A stretch of DNA of 64,000 nucleotides from Hippopus hippopus (taxonomy: Eukaryota > Mollusca > Bivalvia > Cardiida > Cardiidae). The stretch covers positions 22,949,084-23,013,083 of the forward strand of contig OX328098.1 of NCBI GenBank assembly GCA_946811185.2, in the 5' to 3' direction. The notes beneath the pieces were generated by a model. It did not search any database. It was given only the letters and a program-made list of their open reading frames with translations, and had not been told where the DNA came from. This document shows, piece after piece, positions 45,009 to 55,746 of the stretch. The translations under genes were made by a program, and so were the position numbers. Positions within the stretch are counted from its first letter, which is position 1. Each line of letters opens with the position of its first letter.

Positions 45009-46574
45009 TGATCTATTAGTATTCAGTTTTGATCTGTTATTTAAAAACATTTTGACAACCCTGGATTGTCTAATTTCTTACTTTCAGCGTATTAATCGCC
45101 TATTTGTTTATAAACATACGCAATGATCTATGCTAGAAAATAATGACGTCATTAATCATACTATTCTTACGTCATGCACGAGCCGTTTTTCGCGGAAAAC
45201 ATTCACTGTGTTGTAAGCTCTACGGGACGAAATGTGTAGTCACTTCCAAGATGGCGGACTGTTTACATGGAGAAAAGTGGGTGTCACATTTTATCATCAA
45301 TAACTTTTTTTCTTGAAACCTTCCAGTCATGATACTTACAACATATTGTGGGGGAATGATATGGTAAGCCTCGGTGCTATATAGCAAAGAGCCAGTGCCA
45401 TTATTCGATACGTCATATCGGCGTAAACATTGCCATTCGGTAAAATTTAAATTTTAAGCGTGGAACTTGCATCGTTTTTAGTTACAGAATGGAAAATAAG
45501 CTAATGCAGTGGATGAAGGTTGTTGTTTCTGTAGGTATTCATCACGTGCTTTCCAATGATTACGGTAATTTTTGTGAAATATGTCTAGAAAGATCCGAAA
45601 ACATGTGTTATGTAAATCGCCAATGCAGCGGTGTAGTCCACATCAACAATTTCACACACAGCGGTGTGGACACGTTGTTTTCTGAACGGTTTAGACACAG
45701 ACATAAGCTTTATATTCTGTACGGTTTAGACATAAAATTTGACAGTATCTTCCATAGTATTTATAGTACTGAAACAAAAATAACATCAGGGCTTTTGGAA
45801 ATACAATATTATTGCTATCCTGTATATTCTAAAAGACAAACTTATATCAAATAAGATGCCACGGGAATTATTCATGTTTTGAAAGTGTTTCGCTAATCAT
45901 CGATTGTCTTCCTATCAAAATATGGGAAATTGAAATTTCTTTGGTACTTCGCGAACGGGTCTACGTATTCACCTACAAGATGTCCGGGGCCGAAAGAAAC
46001 ATTCGGGAAACGATAAGAATAAATAAAAAACTTTATGAGATAACTTATCTTAATAGGTAACATTCGATTTTATAAATATAAATCCATGACCCGTATATTA
46101 TGAACTCAAACTGTACAATGGTAAATGAAAATTGTGAATATCGATCACACGGAATTCCATCTTACGATTTTTCCTTTTGGGGTAAAAACAACAATTACAT
46201 AACATACTTTTTACTCCAGTCGGAATTTTTGTAGATCCCCCATCCCCAGTTAACTTACCGGTCATATTTTACTCGAACAGTGGCACAGAAACCAAAAAAC
46301 TTCAACTAGATATTAAACAAACAGATACCAAGATACGAATCAGCGAAAGTATTTCAAACAACTCCGAAATAAAAATGATTGGCAAGTCCGGGATGGCAAT
46401 TATCATCCTAAGTGAATGATTGAAATTATGGCTGCCAACATGCTTGAATTGATTTGTAATTGCACAAACTTTCATTAGTAATTTCATAATTTATTTTTTC
46501 GTGATATAATACTGACTATTACATAAATAATATCGTAAATAATCTCTTGATGCACTCTTTTGTTCCCAACTATC

Positions 46575-46706
46575 TCTTTTCGTTCCACGATGATCCCTTA
46601 ACGGTTCCACGGGAACAACACAGTTCCCCAACAAGACAGTTCCCCGACTCATGTTTTCGAGACAGTTCCCCGACACTTTTGTAGATAGTTCCCCGACACT
46701 TTTGTT
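46575..46706 (+). repeat. AGTTCCCC motif array, left arm (inside FB-2)
   Basis: Four spaced copies of a motif like ACAGTTCCCCGACACTTTTG (46620-46704) follow a GTTCCACGGGAAC stretch. The array occurs inverted at 47408-47530, making a second, inner inverted repeat within FB-2. Confidence 0.8.
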
Positions 46707-47407
46707 CGATGTCAAACAACAAAATAAATCTTATCATGGATAAAAAACATGTTTGATAGAGGATTTTATGGATAAATGATCGTTTGTGAAGTGTTTGTAC
46801 ATGTAATTGGTGAGAATCGAGAGAGATTAGTATAAGTTGTTAGAACTTGTTTCTCAATCGATGTAAAATAAATGTTTAAACTAATTGGCGCGTACATTTC
46901 GTCATCGTGGTAATGCCTATAAGCTTAGTTCGACGGAACAATTTGACGGCCTATCGTCACAAAATATCAAACAATGTCGAAATAGACTACATTCTCCCAT
47001 GGTATATATATAGATCTACAATATACATGTACACGTATGCAAAATTGTCCGAGAGTACAAGATAAACAGAAAAGGTATTTCACTCAGAAACCCCCCCCCC
47101 CCTTACTGTATTTCTATAAAACAGGGGAATGCAAATAACTAAAATACATTATTCAGCGCCAAATACTCTCTATCCTTTTATCAACTTTGAGGCTGGCTAA
47201 AAGTCTTATTAGAATTCTCATATGTTCATAACAGGCGTGATTCATCGTGAATTCACCCATGAGACAATAACTATCCGTCGTTCTGTATAGAAATCTTCTT
47301 CACAGGGTACAGATAATTCGATCACAACATCAATTATCCACGAATATTTCTAATTTCTCATGATTATCAATCATAATTGTGTAAATTCCTACAGTATAAA
47401 AGGTTAT

Positions 47408-47530
47408 TTGCCATGAAACAAAAGTGTCCGTGAACTGTCTTCAAAAGTGTCGGGGAACTGTCTCCAAATCTGTAGGGGAACTGTCTTGTCGGGGAACTGT
47501 CTTGATACCGGTTCCAGACGGTTCCTTCAG
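47408..47530 (-). repeat. AGTTCCCC motif array, right arm (inside FB-2)
   Basis: This is the reverse complement of the array at 46575-46706, also with four motif copies (GTGTCGGGGAACTGTCT and variants), less exact than the outer arms of FB-2. Confidence 0.8.
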
Positions 47531-48261
47531 TGGGTTTCGTTTCGGTAATAAGGGAGACTGCCTCGAACTGTTGGTGCCAATTTTCAGGATTCTGGATTAA
47601 CGCCAAGTTACGTTATATTCAGAAAAGAATAGATTCGTTTCAAGACCAAGCCAATTTTGTCTAAACCGTACATACATTGTGCTTTAAATTGTGTCTAAAC
47701 CGTTCAGAAAACAACGTGTCTACACCGCTGTGTGTGAAATTGTTGATGTGGACTACACCGCTGCATTAGCGATATACAAAACACATGTTTTCGGGTCTTT
47801 CTAGACATATTTCACAAAAATTACCGTAATCATTGGAAAGCACGTGATGAATACCTACAGAAATAACAACCTTCATCCACTGCATTAGCTTATTTTCCAT
47901 TCTGTAACTAAAAACGATGCAAGTTCCACGCTTAAAATTTAAATTTTACCGAATGGCAATGTTTACGCCGATATGACGTATCGAATAATGGCACTGGCTC
48001 TTTGCTATGTAGCACCGAGGCTTACCATATCATTCCCCCACAATATATTGTAAGTATCATGACTGGAAGGTTTCAAGAAAAAAAGTTATTGATGATAAAA
48101 TGTGACACCCACCTTTCTCCATGTAAACAGTCCGCCATCTTGGAAGTGACTACACATTTCGTCCCGTACAGCTTACAACACAGTGACATTGTGTCGAAGA
48201 AATCATGACTAAACTAGTTTTTTGGCTTTTTCAAAATGCCATTTACAGAGAAAGCCGGATT

Positions 48262-48533
48262 TATTATCTGTAAAAAGGGGGCTTAATGCATTTGCAAAAA
48301 AAACTATCGACCCAGGTCGGCCTGTGCAGTCCGCGCAAGCTAACCTGAGTCAAAACTCTTTGCTAGATCTATTTTTCAACGTTCTATATGTCAAAGGACC
48401 AGTTTGCATGCCTTTTGATTCAGTCAGTTATCATACAATATGGATGTATAATTATGTGATGACTTGCTTTGTATCATAGATCACAGAGATGCATTAAACC
48501 CTCTTTTACCGCAACATGGCTCAAATATATTTA
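48262..48533 (-). mobile_element. M2 palindromic MITE
   Basis: The ends are TAAAAAGGGGGCTTAATGCA and GCATTAAACCCTCTTTTACC. The central palindrome has decayed to GGTCGGCCTGTGCAG..GCGCAAGCTAACC, and the interior has TATGTCAAAGGACCAG. It sits just right of FB-2. Confidence 0.8.
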
Positions 48534-48622
48534 GATCTATTTAATGTTACGAAAGCTTGTTAATAGATCGAAAAGTTTGGCGTATTTTTGCCGTAAGTTG
48601 GATATCTATCCGAAAACTTGGC

Positions 48623-48740
48623 AAATTTCTTTCCTAGGATTGATGATAGATCTAGATCTAGTCATTGCGACAGAATTCATTCCTGTCTCAGCACTGATCA
48701 CTGTTTCAACGACGGATGTGTAGGAAAGCAGATGGGATGA
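48623..48740 (+). mobile_element. SINE remnant without tRNA head
   Basis: ATTTCTTTCCTAGGATTGAT, TCATTGCGACAGAATTCATT and GATGTGTAGGAAAGCAG align with the body of SINE-2 (55255-55360). An AGATCTAG duplication splits it, and the head is missing. Confidence 0.65.
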
Positions 48741-49682
48741 AAAAGGAAAGCCACGTAGTCTGTAATCTGATTTTAGCGATCTAAGCACTCTGTAAAGAAA
48801 CTCTAGGTAAAACGTAGGTAGACCTATGCAATGACGTATACTCATTGCGGCGGCAAGTGCACCTACCATGCATTCCTGAAGTTCCTTTTACCAGTACTCT
48901 GCTCAGTACTAGTATTCTTCCCAACCTACTGACGGATTCCTCGTAAAAATCAAAGTCTCTAATATAGATCTAGATCTACATGCAGTGAGGAAATGTTCCC
49001 ATAAGATGGTCTTTACATGTTGACCAATAATCATTCCAAGATATTTTTTCTGGACATAACGAAATTGTGAAGGAACTGTCTTTATTTTGTTCTGGAAATT
49101 AGGGACAGTTCGCCCTATTTCACATGTAGCCTATAAATCTACGAAAGAAAAATGCTTTCTACATTTGACAACGCTCAAAATTAGTTTTGGCAAAGACAGA
49201 ATTCGAACTCAAAACCCTTTGATTTCAAGATCAAGAATCTAGCTCGTCATTCGAATAAATAGATATTTGTTCCACAAATCATTCACGTCGCTCGTATTGA
49301 GGCTTTGCCTTTTTCATATGTGATATTCTTTACTTGCCTTTTCAACTAAAGATTAACAGATTTTTATATGGTATTTCCTATTTCAGTAAGTAAATACGCT
49401 ATAAGCAGTGGGTGAAGTCGGCGGATCGACCCGAATCGAACTTAACCGGATTTGACCGGGCCGAACAGGATCGGACGTAATAATTGAGTCGGAGCGGATG
49501 GGACAATTTTAACGTAATCTTGTATGAACTAACCGAGTTTTTATCTTTACCAAGGCCGCTTATACCACATTCGCTAGTCCAGCAATAATTTCAGTGACTT
49601 AACTTCGGAAAACATAACTTTCCGCATACCTCGGGTGATCCGGTGATGTAGGGACGGAATCGGCCGAGTTATTACGAGTGAA
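48741..49682. other. Unassigned region
   Basis: There is no gene. Near 49430-49530 lies a stretch with repeated CGGA/ACCGGAT words, and 49645-49682 (GGAATCGGCCGAGTTATTAC) resembles 57450-57480 and, less well, 55958-55990, suggesting an old dispersed repeat. Confidence 0.4.
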
Positions 49683-49891
49683 CTTTCCTCTGTCTTCTAT
49701 ATAATCTATACCTGCAATTCTAAAGCTAAAAAAGAACAAAAAGTTTTTCCAGTAAAATTAATATAACTTAGTTCTTTCGAGAGAATAAATTAAACTTTTC
49801 CTATTGTACCAGAGATAGTTTTTAATTGTTAAAATTTGTGAAGTCGAAAGTCACGGTTCATCTATCAGGGCCCTTTAGGCTGTAATTCTAT
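49683..49891. repeat. Dispersed repeat R1, third copy, 3' fragment
   Basis: It matches 20020-20200 of R1 copy 1 in order: TTCTATATAATCTATACC, TAAAGCTAAAAAAGAAC, AAAAAGTTTTTCC, GAGAATAAATTAAAC, GGGCCCTTTAGGCTGTAATT. The 5' nine tenths are absent. Confidence 0.7.
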
Positions 49892-49895
49892 TTAA

Positions 49896-50122
49896 CCCTT
49901 TACCACACATTTCCGACTTAAAACGACTGTGAGAAAGAAGCCTTTGAAAAACATTATGGGAAAAGGAGAAAATGCTGGTAACCAGCATTTTCTTCTTTTC
50001 CCACAATGTTTTCTACCATTCCCGAAACAAATTTCAATTTTTGGCAGTTGCATTTATTTTTTCGTCTACAAATGAATTTCTCTGGCCAAGTCTACCATTT
50101 TGTTGTTTGGAAGTTGAAGAGT
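49896..50122 (+). mobile_element. M1 hairpin MITE, well preserved
   Basis: TTAA flanks both ends (49892-49895 and 50123-50126). The left end is CCCTTTACCACACA; the central perfect hairpin is AGAAAATGCTGGTAACCAGC with CATTTTCTTCTTTTCCCACA; TGGCCAAGTCTACCATTTTG lies near the right end. Confidence 0.88.
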
Positions 50123-50236
50123 TTAAAAGATACAGACAATTTCGGCAGACATCGGATTTTACTCGGCCGTGAAAATGGAAGGCTGTTGCTAAATGCAAGA
50201 AGTTATCTTTAGGAGTTCACGATGATTATTTGAATT

Positions 50237-50456
50237 CAACCCTTTACCACAACAATCCGTGTTTGAACGACACTGAATATGACTTTTGAAAACATTGAGG
50301 GAAAAAGAAGAAAATGCTGCTAACCAGCAATTTCTCCTTTTTCCCCACAATGTTTTCCACCATTTCAAAAACAAAATCTAATCTTTTTTGGGGCAAATTT
50401 ATTTTGTCGTCTACAAATATTTCCATTTGGTCGAATCTGTTTCTGTCATCTGGTTA
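50237..50456 (+). mobile_element. M1 hairpin MITE
   Basis: The left end is CAACCCTTTACCACAACA, the centre GAGGGAAAAAGAAGAAAATG with GCAATTTCTCCTTTTTCCCC, and the right end CATCTGGTTAA. It is the second of four M1 copies packed into 1.3 kb. Confidence 0.85.
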
Positions 50457-50619
50457 AATCAGTGGTAAACAAGTTTGTTGACCATATATAGACATTGGCT
50501 TGTTTCAGTTAGCTATTTGATTTCAGTAGTATCAAGTGGAGCGTACTGGAAGTAAAGTGCAATAAGGCAATAAAAGGCTTTAGCATTATACAATAAGAAG
50601 CACATAACCCCTTCATGCA

Positions 50620-50853
50620 TCAACTCATTACCAAAGAACAAAATTTTATTTGTCCACGTCGAAAGTATTTGCAGACGATGGATCAAATGTGGCTAAATTT
50701 ATCGGTTTTGTCTCTGAAAGGGTAGAAAGCATTGTGGAAAATAGAGAAAATGCTGGTTACCAGCATTTTCTCCTTTTTCTCACAGTGTTTGCTACAGCCT
50801 TTTTTTTTTTTTTTTCTTCTCATGTTCGTGATTCAAGGAATGGTAAAGAGGAA
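50620..50853 (+). mobile_element. M1 hairpin MITE
   Basis: The left end is CTCATTACCAAAGAACAAAA; the perfect palindrome is GAGAAAATGCTGGTTACCAG followed by CATTTTCTCC. A poly-T run precedes a decayed right end. Confidence 0.85.
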
Positions 50854-50937
50854 AACCCTCGTCATTATCGATTTAGCGTTGTCGTCAGCTTGAACATTGT
50901 ACACAATATCCAAGAAGCCATTTCAGGACTGTTTTAA

Positions 50938-51156
50938 CTCTTTACCAAACGACAAAATTTTAGACTTGTCCATATCCAAAGAATTTGCAGACGGCAAACA
51001 AATGGGGTCCAAAGAATAGCGGATTTCGGTGAAAGGATGAAAACATTGGAAGGAAAAGGAGAAAATACTGGTTATTAGCATTTTCTCTTTTTCTCAGAAT
51101 ATTGTCAAAAGCCTTATCCCAATGGGTCATTAAAACAAGGGGACTGTTTGATATAT
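50938..51156 (+). mobile_element. M1 hairpin MITE
   Basis: TTAA stands at 50934-50937, followed by CTCTTTACCAAACGACAAAA. The centre is GGAGAAAATACTGGTTATTA and GCATTTTCTCTTTTTCTCAG; the right end (GGGGACTGTTTG) lacks a clear TTAA. Confidence 0.82.
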
Positions 51157-51469
51157 GAATAATATCTATTGAGTGTCAGACGAAAGAGGACCATTACTTT
51201 TAAGCATATGGAACTCTTTAAGTGAAGTATGAGAATAAAACACTATGACAAATTGTAAAAATATTTTCTCATGGGCAATATGTCTTTTTTACGGTGTTTT
51301 CTTACACATTTTCTAGCTACCGGACGTAAAATGTTGGATTGGATCAGTTAGTCAAAGCTGTGTCAAGCATTCAATTCGAGCAAACCTGGCAGTATGCATT
51401 ACGCAGCGTCATATTGTGATGTTTGAATAACTGGTGTTGTTTTCCTTGTATTATATGATGTTATAGATC
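51157..51469. other. Unassigned spacer
   Basis: AT-rich sequence between M1 and M3 copies; I see no gene or repeat. Confidence 0.4.
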
Positions 51470-51686
51470 TTAACCATTAAGCTGCTAAGCACGACTCACT
51501 GACCTTTTGCGGACAGTGTAGATCAAGATCAGACTGCACAGAACGTGCAGTCTGATTTTGATCTACACTGTCCGATAAGGAGATATTTCTCTCCAAAAAA
51601 TGAGTTTAAAATAACATTATTCGTGTTTTTACAATCGGCTTCATAGTTTCTTTTAAGTTATTTAGCAGGATAAGAGTTAAGTGAGA
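51470..51686 (+). mobile_element. M3 palindromic MITE
   Basis: It is bounded by TTAA on both sides (TTAACCATTAAGCTGCTAAG at the left, AGGATAAGAGTTAAG at the right). The core is a near-perfect palindrome, GATCAAGATCAGACTGCACA then GAACGTGCAGTCTGATTTTG, bracketed by CAGTGTAGATC and GATCTACACTGTCCG. Confidence 0.87.
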
Positions 51687-51857
51687 ATTCTTATTTCAGT
51701 GTCAGGAAATATTTTAAACCATTAAGTGCTTGTAACTGAACATAGTGATCATAAAACTTGTGATTAAATCTAAGTGAAAAACAGAGGCTGGGTAAGATCT
51801 CAATATCTTAGAATACAGAAGAAAAAAAAAAGGATCAAAGTGGAGCAAATCTATTTG

Positions 51858-51992
51858 AGTCATGTTCTGTGAAAAGGGGATTTAATGCATCTGCAAAATG
51901 TATCGACGCATGTCAGCCTGCGCAGTCCGTGCAGGCTGATCTTGGGCAAAACCGAGATCCAACAAATCCCCTTTTGCCAGTGTGTCGCTCAT
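51858..51992 (-). mobile_element. M2 palindromic MITE, internally deleted
   Basis: It keeps both ends (GAAAAGGGGATTTAATGCAT and CCCCTTTTGCCAGTG..GCTCATAT) and the palindrome CAGCCTGCGCAGTCCGTGCA, but lacks the 130-bp interior of the full copies. Confidence 0.8.
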
Positions 51993-52028
51993 ATACACAA
52001 TTGCAAAGAATAAGTTCTTGAGATATAT

Positions 52029-52302
52029 ACATATGAGCCCCGCTCTAGCAAAAGAGGGCTTATTACATCTCCGTAATGCATTATACCAAGCAAGACATCA
52101 CATAAATTATGGATACATAAAATCCATTTCTTCTAAGAACTTCCTGAATCATGATGTAGACTTGTCCTTTGACATACAAAAAACTTGACCAGTAGCGAAA
52201 AGTTTCGGCCCTGGTCAGCCTGCGCGGACTGCGCAGGCTGACCTGGGCCGATACTTTTCGCAGATGCATTAAGCCCCCTTTTCACAGAGTATGGCTCATA
52301 TG
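52029..52302 (+). mobile_element. M2 palindromic MITE, full copy
   Basis: The terminal repeats are ATATGAGCC..GCAAAAGAGGGCTTA and, inverted, TAAGCCCCCTTTTC..GGCTCATAT. The central palindrome is GTCAGCCTGCGCGGACTGCG followed by CAGGCTGACC. Confidence 0.88.
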
Positions 52303-54138
52303 TATTCAGGTATCATTTGTTTATTTCAAAGCCCCCCTCATTTATACAAAGGGTCGTAAATTATATTATTTGTTATATACGATCCCTGTTTATACATGTG
52401 TACAATAAGAACAGGAAATATCTTTTAAAAAAGGCAGACGGCGTATGAGGCACTGGGATATGAATATTTAAATTCGTATGTAGTATAATATGAAGAGAAA
52501 TGATGAAAACAGTTCTAAAAGTAGCCTCTTTTAAATTGTTTTGCATATGGATGAAAGCAGAATTTTCAATAAGATTTAAGAATGAGGAAGCTCTCGTAAT
52601 GAGCGTTATTGAGCAATACATTAATTCTCATGTTTAACGTAAAATGAGAGTCGACATTCTGCCATGTTTCGGAATATATCGTTTGTTTTGTTTTTTATTA
52701 ATGAATCATGTTTAAATAAAGGTCTGTTTAGACCATACGATGAAAGTAGATTTGCATGTTTTTGTACAAAAATGAAGCACCTTTCAAACATCGACTATTT
52801 GTCGTTATCAGAAGGCGGGGTTTTATCACCCCTCTCAATGCTTGACCAAACCCATCTACTTTTATTAAGAGTAATTTAGTAGAAACCCAGTTTCTTCGCT
52901 AACAACGCAATAGAATCGATTGTTCCCTCAGGTAGGCATAGTTATTCACGTTTCGAATTAAATCACCAAATTCAAGACATAACATCTTTTTTCATTGTGA
53001 CAAGAAACGAAATCAGTGTGTATGACAATAGAGCGGTAGCCTGCCGTTGCAATTCGTATTCCGTTTTACGTGAGGAAAAACGGGTACCAAATCTCTTACA
53101 CCAAACAAAATAGAAAAACTCGCCAATACTCATTGCTATTAGTTTATCCTTATGATTTAGATTGTGGCTGTTTAGCTAGAGTTTAACATCTGCATGGCCA
53201 AAACTCTGCATGGCCAAAAAGTACATCTTTACACAGGTAAATGTGATCATTACGTGATTTTCTAGTCATGAACACTTTTATCCAATGTCGGTAAATTTCT
53301 ACTGTGACCTTTATTTTTTTGCGTAGTTTACCTATATTTGGCCAATCACAAAATGTGTAACCATTCATTTCCTCCTAGTACTGAAAGTAGGTCAAAAGTG
53401 AGATCATACAGCTACGCCGAAAAATTGTGGAAAAACGAAAAGAAGGAATAAACTATAAATACCTAAATTAGAAAAGTAAAACAAAAACTGAAGAAGGACA
53501 AGTCTGTGCAAATACAGTGTGAATTTCTTGAAATAAAGATTTTGTGGGTGTTATCCGTCCATTTTCAAGCCCGTACTTCTACATGTATATCTAAGTATAA
53601 TATGGTGGATAATATCTTATCAGTGAAGTTTGAATGATAGATTTTTGAAGACATTTTCGACAGACAGTATGGGGATAAGATGAATTTACAATCGGAGGAG
53701 CATACATAAAGGTGCAGCAGTCATAATTCTTGAATTAAAAGGCATGGCACATGCGAACAGTGGAGGTAAGTGTAGCTTAAAGTATCAATAGTTGCTAAAA
53801 GTAAACAAAGCCACTGTTTAAATGCATTTAAATTTAAATGATTATTGTGAAGGTGACAATCTGTTATTGTAGGGTCGCTCCCAGTGTTAGTCGCGGGCAG
53901 AGAAATTAATTTCAAAACTAGGTTAAAACCTGCCAGGTCATTCTATAATTTTGTATACTTTTTGTCTGATTTTGATATTCATTTTTTTGCCGGTAACTAA
54001 CACTTGGTCCGACCACACAACAGATTGTCATCCTCACAATATTTTCCATACTTTTAAATGGTAAACGATTTGAAGGAAATGCATTTTAACACCTGCATTG
54101 ATTTTGGCCACTATTGAGCCTTAAATCCTTTAACTACC
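52303..54138. other. Unassigned region, repeat-poor
   Basis: About 1.8 kb with no recognised repeat or domain. The only pattern is a short duplicated phrase CTGCATGGCCAAAA at about 53191 and 53207. Short ORFs (for example 52664-52879, MFRNISFVLFF) lack splice or domain support. Confidence 0.4.
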
Positions 54139-54330
54139 AAATCAACCGAGGGACAAAGGTGGCTAAGTGGTAATGTGTGGGACTTGTAACCTGGAGGCTC
54201 CGGGCTCGAGCCTCGTCGGAAGCACTGGGTTTTTTGGTGAAAACATTGAGTAAAGGAGCATTGGCTGGTGACAAGCAATTGCCCGCCTCCTGACTATCTT
54301 TTCTCACATTATCCAAGGAGAACATTTTCA
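54139..54330 (+). mobile_element. Degenerate tRNA-headed SINE
   Basis: An A-box-like GTGGCTAAGTGGTAATG and a B-box-like GGGCTCGAGCC lie 44 bp apart in a tRNA-like order, with TTTTTTGGTGAAAACATTG downstream. The body does not resemble SINE-1 or SINE-2 and I see no target-site duplication. Confidence 0.5.
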
Positions 54331-54438
54331 TTTCTTTCAGTTTCCTTTGTCAACACATTTCAGAGCCCTAGCCTAGTAATGGTGAAAACCCAGTTCAAAA
54401 ACGAGCTGTGGCCGTGATATGACTGATCGAATTACATG

Positions 54439-54648
54439 TAACCCCCAAGCTGCTAAGCGCGACTCACTGACCATTTGCTGACTGTAGATCAAGATCGGAC
54501 TGCACAGAACGTGCAGTCTGATCTTGGATCCACACTGTCCGATAAGAAGTTTTTCTTTCTGTAAAAAGTAAGTTTGAAATAGCATTATTCTGATTTTTAC
54601 CATCGGCTTAAAAGTTTTATTAAACTTATTTATCAGGATAAGGGTAAA
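54439..54648 (+). mobile_element. M3 palindromic MITE
   Basis: Left TAACCCCCAAGCTGCTAAGC and right ATTTATCAGGATAAGGG match the copy at 51470. The palindrome GACTGCACAGAACGTGCAGT is intact. Confidence 0.87.
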
Positions 54649-54656
54649 TGTTGCGT

Positions 54657-54996
54657 CAACTCTTTCACTACTGAATAAATAAATTGCATTTTCTCAGAGG
54701 CTACAAACACAGTTCCACTACAAGATCAAGAGAGGGTTCATTCATAATCTAGAACAAAGCAATGGACGGTATAGATCAAAGATCAGACTGCACGTTCTGT
54801 GCAGTCTGATCTTGATCTACACTGTCCACAATAGCTTCTCGGGTGTCGTCTGTAGTATGGAACGTTAGCATGAAATTAGAATAAAGCAGTGGACAATGTA
54901 GATTAAAGATCAGACTGCACGTTTTGTGCAGTCTGATCTTGATCTACACTGTCCACAAAAGCTTCTCGGGTGTCGTCTAAAGTATCGAAAGAGTTA
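54657..54996 (+). mobile_element. M3 variant with duplicated palindrome unit
   Basis: The ends are CAACTCTTTCACTACTGAA and TATCGAAAGAGTTAAAC (inverted). The inside holds two tandem units of about 120 bp (54752 and 54872 on), each with ATCAGACTGCACGTTCTGTG or ATCAGACTGCACGTTTTGTG, then GTCTGATCTTGATCTACACT and GCTTCTCGGGTGTCGTCT. Confidence 0.82.
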
Positions 54997-55184
54997 AACA
55001 TCATTCAATGAATCAAAGTACCTCAACTTTGGAACAAGGTGTGGCAAAGCAGAAATCGGTCGTTACAAGCATTTTGTCACAAAGCATATCATTGACTTGT
55101 CTCCATTATACAGAAGTCGTTCATTCGTATTGGCCATGTATAGTACAGTTTGATCTTCGACTGCACTATTCATTAGGGACGTTC

Positions 55185-55491
55185 CGCTGAGCCCCGGTAG
55201 CTCAGTCGGTAGCGTACAGGACTTGAGAACAGGGGGTCGTGGGTTCGATCCCTGGCTCGGCCGATTTCTTTCCGGGGATTGATGATAGTCATTGCGACAG
55301 GATTCATTCCTCTTCCACCGCTGACCATTGTCTCGACGATGGTTATGTGGGAAAGCAGTCAGTGGCTTGGGAAGAAAATTGTGCGGAGTACTGGTAAAAG
55401 AGACTCCAGGAAAGCATGGATAGGTGCAGTGGCCGCCGCGATATAACTGAAATAATGTTGAAAACGGCGTTAAACACCATACAATCAATCA
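55185..55491 (+). mobile_element. tRNA-derived SINE-2, full length
   Basis: A perfect 13-bp duplication ATTAGGGACGTTC (55172-55184 and 55492-55504) flanks it. The tRNA-like head (A box TAGCTCAGTCGGTAGCG, B box GGTTCGATCCC) has a mispaired acceptor stem, so it is not a tRNA gene. The body includes TTTCTTTCCGGGGATTGATG and a conserved 3' module GGCCGCCGCGATATAACTGA, AAAACGGCGTTAAACACC, with an ATC repeat tail. Confidence 0.94.
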
Positions 55492-55519
55492 ATTAGGGAC
55501 GTTCAAAGGTATATGAGTA

Positions 55520-55746
55520 TCCTTCTATGACAAAACAACAAAATTTCTGACTTTTTCATTGTAAAAGGATTTTTAGACGACAACCTAAATATGACTCAAA
55601 TAATTGAATTTGTCTTGCAAACGGCACAAAACATTGTGGGAAAAAGAGAAAATACTGGTTACCGGCATTTTCTCCTTCTCTCACAATGTTTTCAAAGCCA
55701 ATTTCTTCACGGCCATTAAAACTCGTGATTGTTTGGTAAAGGGTCA
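55520..55746 (+). mobile_element. M1 hairpin MITE
   Basis: The centre AGAGAAAATACTGGTTACCG with GCATTTTCTCCTTCTCTCAC is intact, and the right end is GATTGTTTGGTAAAGGGT. The left end is CTATGACAAAACAACAAAAT. Confidence 0.82.

Larger units (their letters stand above)
45204..48185. mobile_element. Foldback DNA element FB-2 with CACTGTG ends, 5-bp TSD (Transib/RAG-like ends)
   Basis: Inverted arms of about 540 bp (45204-45745 and about 47645-48185) are roughly 95-98% identical. Both ends read CACTGTGTTGTAAGC inward, and the 5-bp direct duplication ACATT flanks them (45199-45203 and 48186-48190). A 5-bp duplication with CAC..TG heptamer ends is the pattern known for Transib and RAG-type transposons (recombination-signal heptamer CACAGTG; Transib consensus CACWRTG). 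No transposase-like frame exists in the 1.9-kb middle, so it would be non-autonomous. Each arm contains CTTCCAAGATGGCGGAC, a YY1-like word. The assignment is inference from ends and duplication only. Confidence 0.8.

Noticed and set aside
45489..45854. 121-residue open frame (MENKLMQWMKVV.., with CEICLER) inside FB-2
   Set aside because: The mirrored right arm carries the same DNA but has a stop (CGC TAA) in this frame, and the end of the frame is outside the arm. It is not under coding constraint, and two cysteine pairs alone do not make a RING finger.
55185..55260. tRNA gene
   Set aside because: A and B boxes are good, but the acceptor stem does not pair and the segment is the head of a SINE with its own 13-bp duplication.
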